Shown: piece by piece, positions 17,283 through 25,913 of the stretch
Numbering within the stretch: the first letter of the stretch is position 1
Layout: every line of letters begins with the position of its first letter
Assembly: GCA_902767845.1 (NCBI GenBank)
Contig: CACXIV010000014.1
Location: 1-37,802 of the forward strand
Length of the DNA stretch: 37,802 nucleotides
Direction of reading: 5' to 3'
Source of the DNA: an uncultured Ruminococcus sp.
GTDB taxonomy: Bacteria; Bacillota; Clostridia; Oscillospirales; Acutalibacteraceae
The notes under the pieces: generated by a model
Told to the model about the DNA's origin: nothing
The model's database searches: none
Seen by the model: the letters and a program-made list of their open reading frames with translations, nothing else
Translations under genes and position numbers: made by a program

Positions 17283-18815
17283 ATGAGAAAGATCATAATA
17301 ATACTGTGTACGGTTTTCGCCATGGTGTGCGCGCTGCTGGCGGTGATCTCGCCGGATTATCTGTCAATGATAGTCGTGGCGGTGATGACGCTGATAATTA
17401 CCGCGGGCTTTGTTTTCGGACTGATACCGAACCTTATGTTCTGCGCCGGACTGAGGGAGGGTCAGGAGAGCATTGAACGCGTGCGCGAGGTTCACGCGGA
17501 CAACGTGTGGACGGCCGTAACGAGCGTAAAACCTTTTTTCAGACAAAAAAAGCTCGACTCACTGTTTGACGCCTACCTTGAGAACGTCAAGGATCAGGAG
17601 GAAAAGGGAGTTGTAATAAGCGATATCGAGGACGTTATCAACGACGATATCCTCGCGATCTACAGCTGGCGCGGAGCCGTGATCCAGGTCGCGGGCATAT
17701 TAACGGCGCTGGGACTGCTCGGCACCTTTATGGGACTCGTCACCGGTATCAGCTCGGTAACCTTCACATCGGCGGAGGCGACTATGGAGAGCATCGAAAA
17801 CCTGCTCGCGGGTATTTCGACAGCGTTCTACACCTCTATCGCCGGCGTAATCCTGTCTATCATGTTCAATATCGCATACCGCCTTGTATGGAACATAATG
17901 CTCAGGGAATGTTCGCTGTTCAACGAGAAGTTCCATCTGTATATCCAGCCGACGGCGGATGAGCAGATCAGGGCGAACCAGTACCTGAATACCGAGAAGA
18001 TGATCCAGAATCTCGAGGTGCTCCGCGCGAACAGCAGCCTCAGCCTGAGCCGCGGAACAAACGATCCGGCTCAGGAGCAGAGGATGATGATAGATATCCT
18101 GTCCGGTATGCGCCACGGCGAGTTCACATTCGTGCTTGAGCCGGTATGCAGCCTTGCCGACCGCGGGATCATCAAGGCGGAGACCAAGTTGCAATGGAAC
18201 CACCCGGTTCTTGGCACGGTTCAGCCGTCGGTATATATGCCGATCGTTGAGTCGGACGGATTTATCGCGAAGCTCGACCAGTATATCTGGGAGCAGATCT
18301 GCGAAACCGTACGCGACTGGCTCGACAACGGAGCGCATCCCGTTCCCGTTGTGCTGAATATCCGCAAAACCGACCTTCTCGCGCTCGACGTGTACGAGAA
18401 TATCCGCGAGCTCGCGGAGGAGCTCGAGCTTGAGCCGAGGTATATCGAGGTCGCTATCGACGAATCCGCCTACGCTATCTGCCACGAGGAGGCAAAGAAG
18501 GCGGAGAAGAAGTTTATCTCGAGCGGCTACAAGGTAACCATCGCCAACTTCAGCGGAAACCTTGTAAAGCTCGGCGAGACCGACGCGGACGAGATCTGTC
18601 TTGACCTCGGCGCGCTTGACGACGACAGCGAGATCGAGAGCATCTTTACCCAGGCGATGAACGCCAAGCTGAACATGACCTGCGAGGGCATATCCTCGGC
18701 GAAGCTTCTTGCCGACGTTAAGCGCTACGGCTGCACTAACGGACGCGGACCGCATCTCTACTCCGAGATGTCGCTTGAAGAATACGAAAAACTAATGAAA
18801 TACAGATCAAAATGA
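17283..18815 (+). CDS. MotA/TolQ/ExbB-type ion channel protein fused to a degenerate EAL domain
   Basis: The protein is 510 residues from the ATG at 17283 (AGGAGG 6 bases upstream; a TTG at 17268 is also open). Residues 1-55 hold two membrane segments. Residues 90-215 are a MotA/TolQ/ExbB domain with segments near 133-157 and 178-203, including ALGLLGTFMGLVTGISS and LLAGISTAFYTSIAGVILS. Residues about 275-505 align with EAL phosphodiesterases: AETKLQWNHPVLG, VVLNI, EVAIDESA, CEGIS, YGCTNGRGP. Key catalytic positions are lost (EAL to ETK, DDFG to ANFS, KID to CLD, metal-site Glu to Ala), so hydrolysis is unlikely; c-di-GMP or protein binding is possible. It pairs with the MotB-like gene 13 bp downstream. 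Confidence 0.85.
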   Translation: MRKIIIILCTVFAMVCALLAVISPDYLSMIVVAVMTLIITAGFVFGLIPNLMFCAGLREGQESIERVREVHADNVWTAVTSVKPFFRQKKLDSLFDAYLENVKDQEEKGVVISDIEDVINDDILAIYSWRGAVIQVAGILTALGLLGTFMGLVTGISSVTFTSAEATMESIENLLAGISTAFYTSIAGVILSIMFNIAYRLVWNIMLRECSLFNEKFHLYIQPTADEQIRANQYLNTEKMIQNLEVLRANSSLSLSRGTNDPAQEQRMMIDILSGMRHGEFTFVLEPVCSLADRGIIKAETKLQWNHPVLGTVQPSVYMPIVESDGFIAKLDQYIWEQICETVRDWLDNGAHPVPVVLNIRKTDLLALDVYENIRELAEELELEPRYIEVAIDESAYAICHEEAKKAEKKFISSGYKVTIANFSGNLVKLGETDADEICLDLGALDDDSEIESIFTQAMNAKLNMTCEGISSAKLLADVKRYGCTNGRGPHLYSEMSLEEYEKLMKYRSK

Positions 18816-18828
18816 GTAACGCTTTATT

Positions 18829-20457
18829 ATGAGAAAAAATAAACGGAGTTACGGCGAGGAAAGCTACTGGAAAACCTCTACCGACGTAATGGCGGGCGTG
18901 CTGCTTGTAATATTGCTGATCGTGATGCTCCTGCTGCTGTATCTCTCGCAGATACATCAGGGCGAATCGACGTATATGAATACATACGATACGCTCGATA
19001 CGTTCAACGGAGTCAACGAGACCCAGCCCACCACATACCTTGATAATAACGACGGCACGGATTCCGATCACCCCTACCGCGACAGCAGCGGAGGCGGAGG
19101 CGGAGTGCCGAATCCCGGCGAGGATAATCCCGACACCGGCAAGGAGGACGAGGGTCACGACAAGACCGCGGTGTTCGTTACCGTGGTCGACGAGGAGACC
19201 GGCAACGTCATTAAAAAGGAAGGCATCCTGTTTGAGCTTTACGCCGACAAAAACGCTGTAGGCGGACTGCAGACACTGCACACCTACTATCCCGATAAAG
19301 TTGAATATAAGCAGTACCAGACGACAAAGAACGGAACCTTTTACCTGCCCGAGAAGATCCCGAGGGGCTGGTATTCCTTCCACAACCTTGTCGCGCCCGA
19401 GGGCTACGGACTTGCCGAGAACTTTGACTTTGAGGTCAACGAATCGCTCGACTGGCCTGATCCGTTCCTTGTAAAGATCCCGCTGTCGCCCAGCAAGAAC
19501 AGGATCTATATCCGCTGCGTCGACGCCGATACCAAGGAGAAGATCCCGGCTCAGGCGTATGATGTTTTCGCCGCGGAGAACATTGTCACCCTCGACGGCA
19601 CCATGCGCTACAAGAGCGGTCAGAAGGTCGGCACCATCACCTGCGACGCAAACGGCTTCGGCGCGAGCGAAAAGCTGTATTTGGGCAAGTATTACCTGTC
19701 GCAGACGGTCACCGCGCCGTATTACGCGCGCTATCTGTCGCGGATCGACGCCGAGGTCAAGCTGACTAATAACGAGAACGAGGCGATAATCGTTCAGTGC
19801 AACAAGACAAGGGCTGAGTTCAGGCTCACCGACGAATACTCCGGCAATCCCGTCAAGGGCGCGGTTTACAGCGTCACCGACAAGGAGAGCATGACGACCG
19901 GCGAAAACGGCAACATAGTCATAACCGACCTCGATAAGGATAAAACCTATACCGTCAAGCTTGAGAGCGTTCCCGAGCCGTACATGATCTCTGCCGACGC
20001 GCTGAGCTTCTCTGTCGATAAGGACGGACTGATCAGCGGCGAGTCAAGCCCGGTATATGAGCAGACGGCATACATGACGAGGCTTTCGGTCGACGTCAAG
20101 GACATCATCTTCAAAAACAGCATTTCCGGCGTTGATCTTACCTTGTATGATTCCAGGGACGCCGAGGCTGACGTATGGAACGCCTACGGAGAAGAGAGGG
20201 TGATCGAGGGACTGGTTCCCGGTCCGTATTACCTTGTCGTCGGAGACAACGAATCCGACAGAACAAAGATAGACGTCAAGGATACCGCCCAGATGCAAAG
20301 ATCCGAAACATATATTTGGACGCTATGGGATACGATCCTTGTGATCGCTTCGGTAGTACTATTTGCTATTGTCGTATTCATGATAATACGGTTGATCCGT
20401 TACAGAAGAAAGAAGAAGGCTAATGCACAGCAAAAAGACAGTATTGAAAAAGAGTGA
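18829..20457 (+). CDS. MotB/TolR-like stator partner with Cna-B/SpaA-like ectodomain and second membrane anchor
   Basis: The protein has 542 residues. The N-terminus is basic, then SYWKTSTDVMAGVLLVILLI runs into one membrane helix (about 20-41). An aspartate (D19) just before the helix matches the ion-binding Asp of MotB/TolR/ExbD. A low-complexity linker (42-110, with SGGGGGV) leads to a beta-rich region (111-490) that reads as about four Cna-B/SpaA-like modules, for example VFVTVVDEETGNVI and AEFRLTDEYSGNPVKGAVYS. A second helix (about 501-523) and a basic tail RYRRKKK end the protein. There is no OmpA-type peptidoglycan domain and no LPXTG signal. The module count is approximate. Confidence 0.72.
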   Translation: MRKNKRSYGEESYWKTSTDVMAGVLLVILLIVMLLLLYLSQIHQGESTYMNTYDTLDTFNGVNETQPTTYLDNNDGTDSDHPYRDSSGGGGGVPNPGEDNPDTGKEDEGHDKTAVFVTVVDEETGNVIKKEGILFELYADKNAVGGLQTLHTYYPDKVEYKQYQTTKNGTFYLPEKIPRGWYSFHNLVAPEGYGLAENFDFEVNESLDWPDPFLVKIPLSPSKNRIYIRCVDADTKEKIPAQAYDVFAAENIVTLDGTMRYKSGQKVGTITCDANGFGASEKLYLGKYYLSQTVTAPYYARYLSRIDAEVKLTNNENEAIIVQCNKTRAEFRLTDEYSGNPVKGAVYSVTDKESMTTGENGNIVITDLDKDKTYTVKLESVPEPYMISADALSFSVDKDGLISGESSPVYEQTAYMTRLSVDVKDIIFKNSISGVDLTLYDSRDAEADVWNAYGEERVIEGLVPGPYYLVVGDNESDRTKIDVKDTAQMQRSETYIWTLWDTILVIASVVLFAIVVFMIIRLIRYRRKKKANAQQKDSIEKE

Positions 20458-21853
20458 TATAATTTACCATCTCCTTAAAGGCTGGCGTATAATCCTGCTG
20501 TTTACCGTGCTGGGATTCATGCTGGGCGTCGTTGCGATCGGCGCCGGATATATCCGCGGAGAGATGGCGAAGGAATACAAGATCACCTCCTCGGTAGTTG
20601 TAGTGGCGCTCAACGAGAAGGATCAGTTCTCGTCAAAAACCAACGTTCCCTACAAAACCGACGTTGATATTGCCAGAGATATCGCCGAGGACGCGAAATA
20701 TATAATCAAGAGCCAAAAGAACATGGAGAGGGTTATCGACTCGCTCGACCTCAAGGGAGTTTCTCCCGGAATGATCTCAAGCAACCTCTCCCTGAGCAGG
20801 TACGGCGATACCGAGATCATAGAGCTGTCGCTGCTTTGGCGCAGCGAGCGCGAGGGTTTGCAAATCATGGAGGCGATCAACAAAAGCTCAGATTCCCTCC
20901 TGCTCGAAACCATGAGGATAGGCAGGATCAACGTGATAGACCAGCCAAAGGCGAGCTTTATCGTCGGCGGAAATATCGGTATTACAACGTGGTTCTACGC
21001 GGCTCTGGTTGGTTTTATCGCAGGCTTGCTTTTCTGCCTGATCAGGTTCGTGTTCGGCGCGACAATGATAAACAGCTCGGATTTAGAGGATATCTTCGAG
21101 ATAGATCTGCTCGCGACGCTGCCGTATGATAAGCGGTTCGCGTACTCCAAGCAGTTCCCCGACAGCGACTCGCCGATCAGCGACGACCTCAAATCGCTGT
21201 CGCATATGCTGATAAACCGCATGGACAGATACGGCTACAATAAGATCTATATAACCTCGCCCTCGCGCATGGAGGGAAGAACATGTGTTGTTGCCAACGT
21301 GGCGCTTTATCTGGCGCAGCTCGGAAAAAAGACCCTGCTTATCGACTGCGATCTGGCTAACCCTCAGCTCGGCGCAATGTTCTTTGACGACCTAAAGTAC
21401 GAGCAGACGCTCAACGCCCTGTACAGGGGCGATTCCGACAAGCTCGACGCCGTTTTGCATGTTAACGGCTGCCTTGACATTTTGCCGGTCATTCTTGAGA
21501 AGGTGCCCGAGAACTTCAACGACGCCATGCTCGGCGCGCTGGCTGACGTTATGAAGGGCTATGACTATGTGCTTATCGACGCCGCTCCCGTCGGCTCCGA
21601 CGCGGAGGTGCTCAGGCTCAACGACATTTCCGACGCGGCTCTGTTCATCGTAAGGAGCGACTTCTCCACGATCGAAACGATCAAGCACTCCGTCCACAGG
21701 ATCAATAAGTCCGATATCCCGATCATCGGCGGCGTGTTCAACGCCTCGAGCTCGTGGAAGGACGCTTTCAAAAAAACCAGAAAGTATGCCGATAATCTCG
21801 ACAAGGCGGTTTCCAAACGCCGCAAAAAAGAGAGAAGAGGCAAACAGGCGTAA
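20423..21853 (+). CDS. Wzz/BY-kinase-like polysaccharide co-polymerase with altered Walker A
   Basis: The protein has 476 residues, with membrane helices near 22-44 and 189-211 enclosing an extracytoplasmic Wzz-like segment. The cytoplasmic ATPase domain (about 260-445) resembles CpsD/Wzc-type tyrosine kinases. LLIDCDLANPQLG is the Walker A' and DYVLIDAAPV the Walker B. The Walker A reads SPSRMEGRTC where PGEGKT is usual, so the catalytic lysine is an arginine (R286). The C-terminus is basic with one tyrosine (Y455) and no tyrosine cluster. It may be a pseudokinase or ATP-binding scaffold. ATG at 20423 with AAGAAGG; it overlaps the upstream gene by 35 bp. Confidence 0.82.
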   Translation: MHSKKTVLKKSDIIYHLLKGWRIILLFTVLGFMLGVVAIGAGYIRGEMAKEYKITSSVVVVALNEKDQFSSKTNVPYKTDVDIARDIAEDAKYIIKSQKNMERVIDSLDLKGVSPGMISSNLSLSRYGDTEIIELSLLWRSEREGLQIMEAINKSSDSLLLETMRIGRINVIDQPKASFIVGGNIGITTWFYAALVGFIAGLLFCLIRFVFGATMINSSDLEDIFEIDLLATLPYDKRFAYSKQFPDSDSPISDDLKSLSHMLINRMDRYGYNKIYITSPSRMEGRTCVVANVALYLAQLGKKTLLIDCDLANPQLGAMFFDDLKYEQTLNALYRGDSDKLDAVLHVNGCLDILPVILEKVPENFNDAMLGALADVMKGYDYVLIDAAPVGSDAEVLRLNDISDAALFIVRSDFSTIETIKHSVHRINKSDIPIIGGVFNASSSWKDAFKKTRKYADNLDKAVSKRRKKERRGKQA

Positions 21854-21862
21854 CACTTGACC

Positions 21863-21893
21863 GTCCGGCAGGCTTTGCTTGCCGGACTTTTTT
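21863..21893 (+). terminator. Rho-independent terminator of the channel-EAL cassette
   Basis: GTCCGGCA (21863-21870) pairs with TGCCGGAC (21880-21887), followed by six T. It closes the unit of the channel, stator and Wzz/kinase-like genes. Confidence 0.9.
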
Positions 21894-21953
21894 GCATGTT
21901 TTACGGACTGAATAAAAAAGTATAAAATATTTTATAATACTTACATTTTTTTG

Positions 21954-21982
21954 TTGTGTTTTATTTTATTTTGTATTATAAT
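21954..21982 (+). promoter_or_regulatory. Promoter of the permease-kinase phosphorelay operon
   Basis: TTGTGT (21954-21959), 17 bases and TATAAT (21977-21982) in a very AT-rich stretch, about 70 bp before the gene start. Confidence 0.55.
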
Positions 21983-22060
21983 ATAAAATGTAGAAATGTT
22001 TATATAGTTAGTTCGTGACCGAAAAATCATTCTTTGCGCTGAGGGACGGAGGGGAGAGTT

Positions 22061-24967
22061 TTGAGAATCATAGTAAATAAATTAAGGGATGATACTCCCA
22101 TGTCAAAGTATCTGTCTCCGTTGGCGGCGTGGGCGCTCTCGTTTGGCTGCGCGGTAGGATGGGGCGCGTTCGTAATGCCCGGAACAAACTTCCTGCCCGT
22201 CGCGGGTCCGCTGGGATCGGCGATCGGACTTGTTGTCTGCGCGCTTATAATGATAATCATCGGAGTGAACTACTCCGCGCTCATGGCAAAATATCCCGGA
22301 CCCGGAGGCTCGTACACCTTCGCCTCAAAGCTGCTCGGCAGCGATCACGGCTTTATCTGCGCGTGGATGCTCCTGCTGACCTACACCGCCGTTATTTGGG
22401 CGAACGCCACCGCGCTGTCGCTGATCGTCAGATGTGTTTTCGGAAATGTTTTCTGCTTCGGCTTTTCATATAACTTCGCGGGGTACACCGTTTATTTCGG
22501 CGAGGTGCTTTTGTCCTTCGCGCTGTTGGCGGTAATGACTCTTATCTGCGCCGTCCGCAAAAAGGCGGTCAAGTGGTTCCAGATCGTCATGGCACTCGTT
22601 ATGTTTGTCGGGATCGCGCTGTGTTTTATCGCCGTGACAATCCACCGCGGCGGACTTAGCGGTATCAACCCTCCGTTCAAAGACGGGAGCTCTCCGGCGA
22701 TCCAGGTTTTCGGGATAGTGATCCTCGGACCGTGGGCGTATCTCGGCTTTGAGTCTATCTCTCATTCCTCGGGAGAATTTGGTTTTTCTTCAAAAAAGGT
22801 GCTGCCGGTTATCATCTTCGCGATAGCCGCCTCGGCGCTTGCCTACATAATGCTTGTTTTCTGCGCGTCAATGGCTACGCCCGACGGTTACTCAAGCTGG
22901 ATCGACTACATCAAGTCGCTTGGAAACTTCGACGGTATCAACCGGCTTCCGACCTTCAACGCGGCTGAGCAGGCAATGGGAAAGCCCGGGATATATCTGC
23001 TCGGCATATCGGCGTTTTGCGGTATATCAACGGGCGTAATAGGTAATGTTACCGCGGTTTCGCGCCTGATATACGCTATGTCGGACGACGATATTATGCC
23101 AAAGGCGTTTTTAAAGAAGAATAAAGACGGAGTCCCGTGGGTAGCGGTGGTTTGCGTAATGGGATTATCGTGCGTGATCCCGCTTTTAGGCAGAACGGCT
23201 ATCGGCTGGATTGTCGACATCACCACCGTCTGTGCTGTCATAGTATTCGCGTATATTTCCATCAGCGCCTTTAAGCTCGGCAGAGAGGAAAAGAATATCT
23301 CGCGGCAGGTTTTCGGTATCACCGGAGCCGCCATCTCGCTCGCGTTCGCCATGTACTTTTTGGTTCCGGACATAAACGCGAGGGGCAAGCTCGCCGCGAC
23401 CTCTATCCTTGTTTTGATCGTGTGGAGCGTTCTCGGTTTACTCGCGTTCAGGTTCATCATCAAGCGCGACAAAGCTCGGCGCTTCGGCAACAGCCAGGCA
23501 GTGCTGATGATACTTTTCCTGCTTATAATGATAGTGTCCATAACGTGGATCCATCAGACCACGGTCGATCAGACCGTAGACACCACCTCCGACATAGAGG
23601 CGCATTATTCGGCGCTGCTCGAGGAAAAGGGAATAGACTCGGAACAGGATGTCCGCGACGACTATATCATGCTGCGGATCAATGAGATGGCGAGCGCAAT
23701 CAGGAAAAATATCTATATCCAGGACGGACTGATCCTCTGTTCGCTCGGAATACTATTCAGCATTTTCGGGATTACCAAAAAGCGCGAGAGAAAGATGGAC
23801 GCCGAAAGGCTCGCCGCGGAGGAAAAGAACAGGGCAAAGACCGTTTTCCTCTCAAATATGAGTCACGACATCAGAACGCCGCTCAACGCCGTGACCGGAT
23901 ACACGGCGCTCGCCCTTGAGGAGGAGAACCTTCCCGACAATATCCGCGATTACCTTGAAAAAATAGACTACAGCGGCAAGCACCTTTTGTCGCTGATAAA
24001 CGATATACTCGACATGACACAGATCGAAAGCGGAAAGGTCGAGCTTAGAAACGAACCGTCTGATTTTTACGATATCGTCGACGAGACCGTAGGATTGTTC
24101 GCTACCCAGATGAAAACAAAGGGAATAGAGTGTAATGTGGACTACGGCGGCGTTTCGGACAGATATATCATCTGCGACAAAAACCGTGTGAGCAGGATAT
24201 TGCTCAATCTTGTGTCAAACGCGTACAAGTTCACTCCCTCGGGCGGCAGGATCGACGTTGTCCTCAGGCAAAACGGCACCGAAAACGGAAAGGGCTGCTA
24301 TGAGCTAAGCGTCGCCGATACGGGTATCGGCATGAGCCCGGAGTTTTCCGAGAAGCTATTTGTCGCCTTTGAGCGCGAACGCACGCAGACAATGAGCAAG
24401 GTGCAGGGAACCGGTCTGGGCATGACTATCTCCAAAACTCTTGTTGAGCTGATGGGCGGCAGGATCATGGTCGAGACCGAACAGAACAAGGGCACAAAGT
24501 TCACGGTGTATTTGCAGCTTCCGCTTACCGACGCCGACAGCGTTGTCAAGCCGGAAGAGGTCAATAATAAATGCGCTCACAATTTTGAAGGTCAAAGAGT
24601 TCTTCTTGTTGAGGACAATCCCATCAACCGCGAGATCGCGCTGGAGATCCTCAGACGCGGCGGCTTTGAGGTTGATTCCGCGGAGAACGGCAGGGAGGCG
24701 GTCGATATCATCAAGGACTCCGAGCCGGATAAATACAGCGTTATCCTTATGGATATCCAAATGCCCGTAATGAACGGCTATGACGCCGCTAAGGAGATCC
24801 GCGCGCTCGGGGACGAAAGGTCGCTGATCCCGATCATCGCGATCACCGCAAATACATTTGAGTCCGACCGAGCCGAAGCCGCCGACGCGGGAATGAACGC
24901 TCATGTCGGAAAACCCTACGATCCGGAGGTGTTGTTCAGGACGATCGAAAAAGTTACAAAACGCTGA
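22061..24967 (+). CDS. APC-type amino-acid permease fused to a hybrid histidine kinase
   Basis: The protein is 968 residues from the TTG at 22061 (GGAGGGGAG just upstream; the ATG at 22100 is an alternative). Residues about 10-480 are an APC-superfamily transporter: LSFGCAVGWGAFVMPGTNF and MAKYPGPGGSYTF are typical of helix 1 and the following loop. An extracytoplasmic segment (about 500-548) and one more helix come next. Then comes a kinase: H-box SHDIRTPLNAV with H602, N-box LVSNAYKFTPSGG, ADTGIGM and GTGLGM. A receiver domain follows (VEDNPINRE, MDIQMPVMNGYD with D898). It probably senses an amino acid or its transport and passes phosphate to the HPt and regulator encoded downstream. The ligand is unknown. 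Confidence 0.88.
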   Translation: MRIIVNKLRDDTPMSKYLSPLAAWALSFGCAVGWGAFVMPGTNFLPVAGPLGSAIGLVVCALIMIIIGVNYSALMAKYPGPGGSYTFASKLLGSDHGFICAWMLLLTYTAVIWANATALSLIVRCVFGNVFCFGFSYNFAGYTVYFGEVLLSFALLAVMTLICAVRKKAVKWFQIVMALVMFVGIALCFIAVTIHRGGLSGINPPFKDGSSPAIQVFGIVILGPWAYLGFESISHSSGEFGFSSKKVLPVIIFAIAASALAYIMLVFCASMATPDGYSSWIDYIKSLGNFDGINRLPTFNAAEQAMGKPGIYLLGISAFCGISTGVIGNVTAVSRLIYAMSDDDIMPKAFLKKNKDGVPWVAVVCVMGLSCVIPLLGRTAIGWIVDITTVCAVIVFAYISISAFKLGREEKNISRQVFGITGAAISLAFAMYFLVPDINARGKLAATSILVLIVWSVLGLLAFRFIIKRDKARRFGNSQAVLMILFLLIMIVSITWIHQTTVDQTVDTTSDIEAHYSALLEEKGIDSEQDVRDDYIMLRINEMASAIRKNIYIQDGLILCSLGILFSIFGITKKRERKMDAERLAAEEKNRAKTVFLSNMSHDIRTPLNAVTGYTALALEEENLPDNIRDYLEKIDYSGKHLLSLINDILDMTQIESGKVELRNEPSDFYDIVDETVGLFATQMKTKGIECNVDYGGVSDRYIICDKNRVSRILLNLVSNAYKFTPSGGRIDVVLRQNGTENGKGCYELSVADTGIGMSPEFSEKLFVAFERERTQTMSKVQGTGLGMTISKTLVELMGGRIMVETEQNKGTKFTVYLQLPLTDADSVVKPEEVNNKCAHNFEGQRVLLVEDNPINREIALEILRRGGFEVDSAENGREAVDIIKDSEPDKYSVILMDIQMPVMNGYDAAKEIRALGDERSLIPIIAITANTFESDRAEAADAGMNAHVGKPYDPEVLFRTIEKVTKR

Positions 24968-25019
24968 GCGGACGCTCACGGGCGTTCCGGCGTTACAATA
25001 ATAAGCCAAGGAGTATTCT

Positions 25020-25892
25020 ATGGATAATTTTGTAAGATCAAGCAGAAAAAAACGAAGGGTTTTGATGGTCGACGACGAGCAGATAAACCGCGAGCTGCTC
25101 GAGGCCATTTTATCTTTTAACTATGATGTTGACAGCGCGGTAAACGGCAAGGAGGCTATGGATATGCTCCGCGCCGCCGAGGAGCCGTACTCGCTGCTGC
25201 TGCTCGACCTGCTAATGCCGGTAATGAGCGGCTTTCAGGTGCTTGAGGCGTGCAAGGAAGACGAAGAGCTCGCCAAAATACCGATCATCGTAATGACGTC
25301 CGAAAAAAGCGCGGAGGTTCGCAGCATCAAGCTGGGCGCGGACGACTTTATCACCAAGCCGTACAGGATGCCTGAGGTCATTTTGGCAAGGTGCGAGCGG
25401 ATCATTGAGCTCAGCGAGGAACGCGCGCTGATCCGCGATCTCGAAAAAGATAAGCTTACCGGGCTTTATAAAGAGGATTTCTTCTTTGCCTATATCCGAA
25501 GAATGGAAACCAATTCGAGGCGGAGGAGAGACGCTGTTGTTTTAAGGGTAGAAGGCTTTAAGGATATCGAAAAAACCATCGGAACAGAAAAGACAAACCT
25601 GATGCTCAGAAAAATCGCGGACTCCATAAAAGCCGAGGTCTCGGTTTCAAAGTGGATGGGATGTTATTCGGGCAGCGGCGTATTTTTCGCCTACTGCAAT
25701 CACAGGGACGACTATGAGGATTTGATCGGAAATACCCGGCGCGCCGTCTCCGAACAATTCGGGGACTTTGCGCTGAAGGCGGGCGTATACGAAAAGGTGG
25801 ACAAAACCATTGATCCGGAAGTATGGTTTGAACGCGCCGGCTCGGTGATCGCCGATATTGCCGAAGGATCCTGCACAGCAAAATATCAATAA
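25020..25892 (+). CDS. Response regulator with receiver and degenerate GGDEF domain
   Basis: This 290-residue protein has a receiver domain (about 13-128) with D18/D19, phosphoacceptor D63 in LLDLLMPVMSG, T93 and K113. The second domain starts DKLTGLYKEDFFF (144-156), the usual GGDEF entry. At the active-site position it reads YSGSGVFF instead of GG(D/E)EF, and the domain is short (about 145 residues). Diguanylate cyclase activity is therefore unlikely; it may be an output or binding domain. AAGGAG precedes the ATG at 25020. It lies 52 bp after the hybrid kinase gene and just before the HPt gene, which suggests a phosphorelay. Confidence 0.85.
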   Translation: MDNFVRSSRKKRRVLMVDDEQINRELLEAILSFNYDVDSAVNGKEAMDMLRAAEEPYSLLLLDLLMPVMSGFQVLEACKEDEELAKIPIIVMTSEKSAEVRSIKLGADDFITKPYRMPEVILARCERIIELSEERALIRDLEKDKLTGLYKEDFFFAYIRRMETNSRRRRDAVVLRVEGFKDIEKTIGTEKTNLMLRKIADSIKAEVSVSKWMGCYSGSGVFFAYCNHRDDYEDLIGNTRRAVSEQFGDFALKAGVYEKVDKTIDPEVWFERAGSVIADIAEGSCTAKYQ

Positions 25893-25913
25893 TTACTTTG
25901 GGGGATGAGTATT

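Noticed and set aside
17700-18755. Long minus-strand open frame opposite the channel-EAL gene
   Set aside because: It is a codon-bias shadow without ribosome binding site or family motifs. The same holds for the minus frames at 14985-15911 and 6285-6950.
17283-18815. Active c-di-GMP phosphodiesterase
   Set aside because: The EAL, DDFG and KID signature residues are changed, so hydrolysis is not expected.
17283-20457. Flagellar MotAB, TolQR/ExbBD or Zorya defence ZorAB
   Set aside because: No flagellar, Tol/Ton or zorC/zorD/zorE genes are present, the MotB-like partner lacks an OmpA domain, and an EAL domain is not part of those systems.
21900-22060. Riboswitch (c-di-GMP or amino-acid type) before the permease-kinase gene
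   Set aside because: The leader is short and AT-rich with no conserved riboswitch core that I can recognise.
25020-25892. Active diguanylate cyclase
   Set aside because: The GG(D/E)EF site is replaced by SGSGVF.
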